A model generated the notes under the pieces. It had not been told where the DNA came from and did not search any database. It was given only the letters and a program-made list of their open reading frames with translations. Position numbers and translations under genes: made by a program. A stretch of 8,103 bases of DNA from contig JBLMYQ010000078.1 of NCBI GenBank assembly GCA_050258375.1, positions 1 through 8,103 on the forward strand, given 5' to 3'. Source of the DNA: JBLMYQ01 sp050258375 (GTDB taxonomy: Bacteria; Bacillota; Clostridia; Acetivibrionales; UBA4821). Positions 1 to 7,000 of this stretch are shown here, piece by piece. The number at the start of each line of letters is the position of its first letter. Positions within the stretch are counted from its first letter, which is position 1.

Positions 1-774
1 ACCTGCAAAGCAATATCCTTCTTTTGTAGGTATAGGCATTTCGTCATCTGTTGTTCCATCAGAGCCTTTGCTGTATGTAGAATTTTGCAATTTCACCTGA
101 GTTTCAGGTGATACCGTTCCACCTTCCGCATCATAAGTAACCGTAACCGGCAAATTTTCACCATCAGCATAGAATTTATTAGAAACTTCCGTAAAGGTAA
201 CGTCAGAATCAAGATACAGCACAGGGCGAACCCCCATTGAACTGCCATGCCCCCAATAAGTTGTACTGTTATCATATTGTACAATCCAGCTTGCAACAGT
301 ATTCATAAAACCTGAATTAGGTGTTATAAGCCACCAGGAATTATTTGTTATGCTTGCATACCACCCCTGATCTTTTATACTGTTATATTCACTATATCTC
401 AATAAACCTATGTAATCGGTAACCTGAGAACCTGTTTCTCCATTTTCATTTCCATAGTACCATGTTGACTGGACAATTTTATTTTTCTGTTCCGCTGTAA
501 AACTATTATAGTATGTACCATTAATATAGCTTCTTATATTACTTGTAGAATAATTGTTTCCTAAACCGTATGACTGAGATGACACTATATCTTTTCTTAA
601 AAGCTTATAACCTGAATCCGCATTTATGCATAACCATTCAGCTCCTGCGAAGACTACTGTGCTGCCAACAGTTGGTACTGCTACAGCGTATGTAACCATC
701 GGCATAATCTGCAAAACCATTGCAATAATTGTTAAATACACCAAAAAAGCAGACAATTTTTTCTTTGCCTTCAT
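1..774 (-). CDS. Secreted DUF6273-like protein with InlB-type repeat (3' partial)
   Basis: Translating the minus strand from the ATG at 774-772 gives 258 uninterrupted codons to the window edge, so the C-terminus is missing. Residues 1-30 form a signal peptide: MKAKKK, then a hydrophobic stretch (about 8-24), then a likely cleavage site near VTYA/VA (30-32). Residues about 35-195 resemble DUF6273, a domain of unknown function in secreted Firmicute proteins: a WLC start, an S-x-x-IRSYING segment (77-86), SWWLITP (146-152) and the closing GVRPVLYLDS (181-190). From about 209 comes VTVTYDAEGGTVSPET and then PIPTKEGYCFAG, the pattern of an InlB B-repeat (Listeria-Bacteroides repeat), a small ubiquitin-like surface module; the edge cuts it near its end. 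The start is supported by a ribosome-binding site 9 nt upstream and by the signal peptide. The protein is probably exported to the cell surface or medium. Its role is unknown. More repeats or a wall anchor may follow off-window. Confidence 0.88.
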   Translation of the reverse strand, partial: MKAKKKLSAFLVYLTIIAMVLQIMPMVTYAVAVPTVGSTVVFAGAEWLCINADSGYKLLRKDIVSSQSYGLGNNYSTSNIRSYINGTYYNSFTAEQKNKIVQSTWYYGNENGETGSQVTDYIGLLRYSEYNSIKDQGWYASITNNSWWLITPNSGFMNTVASWIVQYDNSTTYWGHGSSMGVRPVLYLDSDVTFTEVSNKFYADGENLPVTVTYDAEGGTVSPETQVKLQNSTYSKGSDGTTDDEMPIPTKEGYCFAG

Positions 775-783
775 ACTTAAAAT

Positions 784-790
784 CTCTCCT
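784..790 (-). promoter_or_regulatory. Ribosome-binding site of the secreted DUF6273-like gene
   Basis: The minus strand reads AGGAGAG here, followed by a 9-nt spacer and then ATG at 774. This is a near-consensus Gram-positive Shine-Dalgarno sequence, and it fixes the start immediately before a lysine-rich signal peptide. Confidence 0.85.
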
Positions 791-854
791 TTTATAATAT
801 TTTCTTTAGAAATTAAAGACGTTTACTGCTTGTTATAAATGTTTGAATTTTTCT

Positions 855-875
855 CGAAAATCAGAAATATTTTCG
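855..875 (-). repeat. Short inverted repeat in the leader of the secreted-protein gene
   Basis: The arms CGAAAAT and ATTTTCG (7 bp, perfect) flank a 7-nt spacer, between the predicted promoter and the start codon. It could form a weak AT-rich hairpin in the 5' leader or act as an operator-like dyad. In DNA this AT-rich such a repeat can arise by chance. I recognise no known riboswitch or T-box pattern in the leader. Confidence 0.3.
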
Positions 876-897
876 TTGATAATATTAAAATTCTCCT

Positions 898-932
898 ATT
901 ATATTTCTACACGATTCGACTGCAATTGTCAA
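898..932 (-). promoter_or_regulatory. Probable sigma-A-type promoter of the secreted-protein gene
   Basis: On the minus strand a perfect TTGACA (932-927) is followed by a 17-nt spacer and TAGAAA (909-904), a 4/6 match to the -10 consensus. A perfect TATAAT lies immediately after (903-898), but it is 23 nt from TTGACA; its own 17-nt-spaced -35 would be the weak ATTGCA. Either choice puts the transcription start near 890-897 and gives a leader of about 115-120 nt. An A-rich stretch just upstream of TTGACA (about 938-957) resembles an UP element. The position, between the toxin terminator and the secreted-protein gene, fits independent transcription. Confidence 0.6.
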
Positions 933-991
933 GATAGTAGATTTTTTGTATGTTTTGTGATTTCATGGTATTTATGCCGTGGGAATGATTG

Positions 992-1053
992 TTGAGACAA
1001 TAAAGAATACTCCTCTGCCAAGCTAGGCAGAGGAGTATTCTTTATTGTCTCAA
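992..1053 (-). terminator. Perfect 28-bp inverted repeat, probable terminator of the toxin gene
   Basis: Arms 992-1019 and 1026-1053 are perfectly complementary around the 6-nt loop 1020-1025. The loop-proximal 10 bp (CTCCTCTGCC/GGCAGAGGAG) are GC-rich and the outer arm is AT-rich. The stem begins 19 nt after the toxin stop codon (TAA, 1075-1073), where an intrinsic terminator is expected. There is no clean U-tract after the stem on either strand; the only U-rich stretch (UAUUCUUUAUU) lies inside the 3' arm, as in some bidirectional terminators. Both flanking genes point left, so it separates consecutive genes rather than convergent ones. Alternatives are an RNA-stabilising 3' hairpin or a small palindromic repeat element. 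Confidence 0.7.
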
Positions 1054-1072
1054 ATCCCCATGAATGCGTTTT

Positions 1073-4000
1073 TTACAAATTATACTTTAATACAAGTATT
1101 ATTTCTTCTACGTCCTGACTCTCTATAGGATTGCTGCTATCAACCGTACCCTTCTTCATTTTGAGCTTCCACACATTATCCTGCGAGGTAACAAGATTTA
1201 CGGACTTTGCTGATACATCCAAGGAGCCCTGATGCATACCGGACACAAGTGTCAATGGAATTGCATCCCCATTATTTTCAGTTAATGGCGGTGATACCCA
1301 CGCCACATACGGATTTGTTCCCTTACACTTAGCATATATATACATTCCATTTATTTTAATATTTTTACCTTTACTCAAATAAGGAAACATATCCTTAGTA
1401 ATGCTTAACTCAAGTACTTTTTCTTCTCCCTCAACATCATTATTCAGGAATTTATGCCACTGTGCAGGAAATTCGTGCTTCAAGCTAAACATGCGGGTCA
1501 AAGGCATTGGATTCGTCCCCTCAATTGTATTGTTGATTACTTTTTTGAGGTTTTCACATGCCTGTATTTTAAGTGCCCCATCTTCCAGCGCCGTATACCT
1601 TATATTTAAGATAACATCTGAAATTGTCTCGTAGTCAAATTGCCTTAATACCGCATCCGTAGACAGCTCAATATCCCAATTGCTTATTGCTCCGCAGCCT
1701 TCAAAAGGTAAGTACCTTTCATCCCTAAAATTAAGCTCAAACATACCGCTGTCATTTTGCGCACTGCTTGTAGCAATTGCCTGAGTTCTCGACATTGAAG
1801 TTATTGTTTCGAAATTTGAGCCTATTGGAGTAAGTCTTGTTTTATGAGCTTTTAATCTTAAAGTACAATTAACTGTTGTGTACGGACCCACAATACAAGG
1901 TATTGTAAAACTTACAGATTTGATTCGGCGCAGATAATGCCCCGGATAATCCAAATCAAAGAGCTCTTCAGGCAAGCTAATGCTGCAGAATCCATCCCTC
2001 TTTAATGCAATTATTGCTTCCGGTTTAAAGACTGCTAGAGAGATATGTTTTGTCAGTTCAAAATGTCTCTTGTTCTTTTCCATATAGGCTGTTTCCATAC
2101 GTCTCAAGTCATATTGAAGCTTCTCGCCTGTAAGTAATCCTTTTTTAAGGCTGTACCAATAGCCAAACTGAATATACTGCATATTATCGGCAGCAATCTC
2201 GTAGTGCAAACACTTTTCAGCTTTCTTTGCCATATCAAAAGCAAGCTGATAGCTTTGAAAATACACGGTTGATAGCTGCTCTACCATCCATTCATATAGT
2301 TCTTTGTTTGTATATTTATTGTGCATGTATTCATCAACTTCCTGAGCATTCTGCATTTGAACATCATGATTCTGCAGTTCTTTTTCTGCTATTGCAAGAC
2401 GTATCTCTGCAGCAGCTATTTGATTATCAACCTGATCAAGCTCCTTTCTTGCACAGTCAGCCTGGAACTTCCAATCATCTGCCCTCCTATGATAACTTCC
2501 CAATGTCGAGGAAAGAGTTCCACTAATCTTATTTATTTCGCACATTATTCCAAGGTATGAACTAAAGGCCTTCATAACCATCCCAATATTTGAACCTCCG
2601 AAGGTTGCTCCCAAAGAAGTTGGTGCGCCAATTTTTATGTCAGGAACCGCCGAAAGAGCGGAGGCTATCATTTCGGTACCACCTTGCAGTAACTGTAGAA
2701 CAATTCCTGCCTGCAGCGAATAAAGATGCTCTGCCTCATATGCATTTGTAAAAGGCCTGGAAGCATAATAAGCATATTTTAATTGAGTAATGATTTTACC
2801 TTTTTTCAATGATTCAATATTCTCAGCTGCCTCATCAACCTGCTTCTTTTTAACATCACGAACAGCATTTAGCAGTCGGATTTCATGTGATTGACGAAGT
2901 AATGCAAGCTCTTCGGCATCTTTCTTCTCCAAGGCAATCAAAAGTACACTGCCTAAACTCTTAACATCATTGCATAAATCATTTGCTTTTTGAAGCATTA
3001 TGCTAAAGCGATAATTTGGAAGTGATACATCAGAACCACTTATTATACTGCTTAAATCCATGCCGGATGCCGCAGCTCTTACAAGCATTGCAGGATCAAT
3101 AGGTGGTTCAAATAATGGAAGCTGGCGCACAATACCATCTATATTCATGCAGTGGCGGATTTTGAATAGTCTGTCTGCAACCAAATCCCAATACTCCAGA
3201 AGCTTTGCATTTTTTGCAATCCCGAAGTATGCCATCTTAAGCACATTTCCACTTGAGCCTGTCGATATGTGACCAGCTGTAGAAGGCTGGATAAACAGCT
3301 CAATATTAACCATCGCATTTGAAAATGCATCAAGCTTATCATCAAGCTCTTCATAGGTTTGCACAACAGGAATTGCTCTTGGCGGAACCTTCTGCGGACG
3401 TTCTCCCAAGATTTTTGATGCAAGAACATAAAGCTGTGTTGCTTCATTTATTGATTCTATCGTATCGCGGCGGAATAACTGGTCTGCCCAGGATATAAGG
3501 TTATCAATATATTTCATTACAACATTCTTCATGTATGCAAGTATCCTCATACGAGCAATTACATGGGGCTTAAAGGGATTTTGCATCCATTTATCCACTT
3601 GTTCCACTACCTGCTGTACATTATCATTTATTGATTTCATAAGCTGTTCAAGGGTTTGCGGTGTTTTTCCTGCTTCATCATAAAAAGGCTTGAACTGCCA
3701 GAATCTTTCTTTGCCGCCACCTTCACTGTTTGTAGGGTCAAATACATAATGAAACCATTTTCGTGCTTCATCAAACCGTTGGTTTTGGGAAAGTCTTAAA
3801 GCAATCATTAGCGGTACATGAAAGAACAATTCCCAATTATACTGCGAGTAAGCTCCACCATAGGAAAAGTCCATACAATTGTCAGGATAGGAATATGGAG
3901 AAATATGCCTGACAATCTCTTCATGCGGTTTATATTTTTGATTAAAATTCATAGTATCTGAAACCATTTGCATACTGCGGTTCAGCATGCCATCTAAGCC

Positions 4001-7000
4001 ATCCTTGTTCAACTCGTTTATAAGAGCTTTCACATTAGGCTGATAATATGTATAGAAAGTAAAGCGTTCTTCATAATGATAATGTCTTACTCCATTGTTT
4101 TTAAACCCTCTCATCTTATCTTTGTTATAGCTTACATTTGTTGTATAACTTCTATAAACCATATCAGTCTTTGATGGAAGTACCATTGATTTTGTCATCA
4201 AGCCGGAATAGCTAGCTGCACAATTATTTGGATAACTCTCTCCATAAGTCTCAATATAAAGGCCATTGCTAGTAAACTCATTGCCTCTGATGGTTTGACC
4301 ATTAATGACTACAAATGTATCAGGATTGTCTATGATATTATTAAATAGTATTGCTTCTTCATTAATAGGATCAAAAATATTTTCCATTGGCGGGTCGGTG
4401 ATTCCATCTCCAAACTCAACAGGGTCTGGCTCCGGGAACGGGTAAGCTATTTCTTCATAATAATAATGATTTAATATATCAGCAAGCCTCGATAAATCAA
4501 CCATGTCCCTATGTCCTAAGAATTCATCCTCAACCCTCTCTGTCGACCTGCCAACAAAGAAGGTGCTTTTGCTGTCCTGCATAAAAAATGAATCACTATA
4601 TGGTCTGAGAAGCTTATCCGGCATTAAAGCAAGACTGAATCCACCTTCTACCGCACCTAAAAGCTTATCATACTGGTCAATTATTGTTTGATATTGGATT
4701 GCGGCCGGACTTGAATCAGGATCAACCCTGCTGGCTCCTACCTTATATTTATCATAGCAAAGAGATATTTTACCTTTGAATATACCAGCTTCAGCATAAC
4801 ATGCAGGAGGAGGTACTACCTTATAATTGTTTACCTTCAAAGAATCATATGCCTCTGGTTCGGTATTACTGTTTCTAAATATAAAGGTATAGAGAGGATT
4901 ATGTTTTAAACTGCTTTCTTGCTTGCTTATTATTATGTTAAGCTTATCACTGGAAGGCTTACAGCTTAAATAATATCTATTCCTTAACGAATCATTCCAA
5001 TTGGTTATTTTGTCTGAATCCAATCCTGTAGAATTACTGGCTGCAATACCTGCTTCTGAACTTATAAAATTTTTCGAAACCCTTTTTGCTGTCCATTTGT
5101 TTTTCTTGTATTCGCTCCAAGCAAGCTTTATTTCAATATACTTATTAGCACCGGTTAAAGAATCACCAGCATTCGGCATTTTTATTTGACCCTCTTGAGC
5201 CTTATCTACGCAAACAAGCCAAAATAGATGCAAACGACGATTCCAAACAATTGGTATTAAATGCTCTCCCTCAATATCCAAATCAATTTTTTCCCATGCA
5301 GTCCATTCACCTGACACAAGCTTTCTATAAAAATACTTGTGGGGCATACCATGAGTCCTGCCAATAACATGAATTATATCGATATTATTCTCTGGCTCTT
5401 CCTGATGGTATATTCCCCTGATTTCAAGCCTTGAAACTGCATCCAGCTTTTCAAGATAACCCAGGAAAGCATCTTCAACATTTTCTAAAGTCACTTCATT
5501 TTGCATAAGCTGGGATTCAAGCTCTTTGAAAAATGGTGATTTATCATCCCGCAATTCCGGCTCTATCCAGTTTTCAGGATATAAAAATACCTTGCGGTTT
5601 GCCTCCCATATACGGTAAAGCTTCCTCCATTCTCTCCACTCCTTGACCTGGTCAATGCTAAGCTTTAACGCATCTGAGGTTTTATCCATATTGTAATGCT
5701 CAAGATTCATAAGCACTCTGTCAACATACAGCTGAACACTGCTTATTGCTTGCTTTATCCGTGATGTATACATATCAGGGCACATTTCAACGTCAATAAG
5801 CAAATATTCATAAAGCTCTTCTGTGGTTCTCCAATATTGATGCATATTGTGAGACGGACGCGCCAATAAATATGCTGCCAATGCAGCTCTTTGCTTGTCA
5901 CGAAGCTGCTCACGCAAAGGCTTTGCAATTTCATACCATTCTTTTTCAGCATGTCTCGCTTTTGCAGCATTTTTAGCTTCTTTTGAATTATCGGCATCCA
6001 AATCTCTCTTTACGAGATTAGATAGTTTGGATGGAGACAAACCAATACGTTTTATTAGGTCAACACATTCATTTAGCCGCAATAACAGCTTGCCACTCTT
6101 GAAATCTGCCGGAAAATTAACTCTCAGTATACCCCCTTGGCTTATTTGTGTTTTTGTTCCTACAAGGCTGGTTATTAATGCTTCATCCCAATTGGTACGT
6201 TTTTTAATTCCATCAATCCAGTTTCCCTTTGCAGTCTGATTTGATAATTCGGTATTAAAGGTATACTTATGGATATCAAAGAATGCCAGTGTTCCAAAGG
6301 GCAGTAAATCTCTTGCTTTAATTAGATTTATCAAACCGTTAAATTGTTCAAATTGTGCTGTAGAAACTGCCGCTATTGGCAGTAATGATAAATTGGCGAT
6401 TCCAAGCTGTGTTGATTTTGTGAGAATGTATGGTAGTTCTTCATCTGCAATTTTGAGCTTGTTTATAAATGTTGCTATTTTATCAAGTAGTATAAAATTC
6501 TCGAAAAGTCTTGGTAATTCTATAGATTTACCGGCTTCTGCATTTTCCTTCACAAGCTGCAAGTCATTGCAAAGATAACTGCTTACAACAAAATCCTCTA
6601 TTACTGCCTTTGCCGGATTATATCTACCCTTTAAAACATCAACAAGAAGTGTTTTAGCGGCAGCAGGTGTAATTTTAAGCTTTTCGGCAATTTTCTGTTT
6701 TATTATGTCGTATCTGCTTTCGGCATATGCAGTTTCCGCCGCTGTTCTTTCTGCCGAAGACATTTCCGATGTCACTTTTAAGATTACTTTTTTCAGCTCT
6801 GTACGCAGTTCGGTTAAAAATACAGCTATTGCCTGTGTAGTAGGAGCAATGGAGGTTTCTTCAGTATATTGATGGCAAAGCAGATAGCTCAATAAATCAA
6901 TGCTGAATCCACTTGATTTCACATTATCAATATTTTCTAAGAATCTTACAGTATCATTGATACCGGCAAAAGGATTTATTCCTATCATTGCTTTCAGTGT

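Noticed and set aside
93..296. A 67-codon minus-strand ORF inside the secreted-protein gene.
   Set aside because: It is out of frame with the DUF6273/InlB reading frame, which spans the same bases with recognisable domain motifs.
626..838. A 70-codon plus-strand ORF over the start of the secreted gene and its leader.
   Set aside because: It is antisense to the signal-peptide gene, resembles no family I know, and that gene has a clear ribosome-binding site and signal peptide.
833..898. An AGGAGA plus ATTTTAAT segment on the minus strand resembling the real ribosome-binding site of the secreted gene, followed by a possible 16-codon leader ORF from ATT (883) to TAA (833).
   Set aside because: ATT is an extremely rare start codon, the AGGAG overlaps the predicted -10/transcription-start zone and so may not be transcribed, and a 16-codon open frame in AT-rich DNA is expected by chance.
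895..932. Pairing the perfect TTGACA with the perfect TATAAT as one promoter.
   Set aside because: The spacer would be 23 nt, too long for a normal sigma-A promoter; TAGAAA at 17 nt is the more plausible -10, although the TATAAT may still contribute.
775..990. Riboswitch, tRNA, small RNA or CRISPR content in the intergenic region.
   Set aside because: No cloverleaf, repeat-spacer array or recognised riboswitch core was found; only the promoter, a weak hairpin and the ribosome-binding site can be supported.
5895..6239. A 114-codon plus-strand ORF, the longest one opposite the toxin gene.
   Set aside because: It is fully antisense to a continuous conserved TcA frame and its translation resembles no family I know, so it is a shadow. 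The same applies to the other short frames inside 1073-8029.
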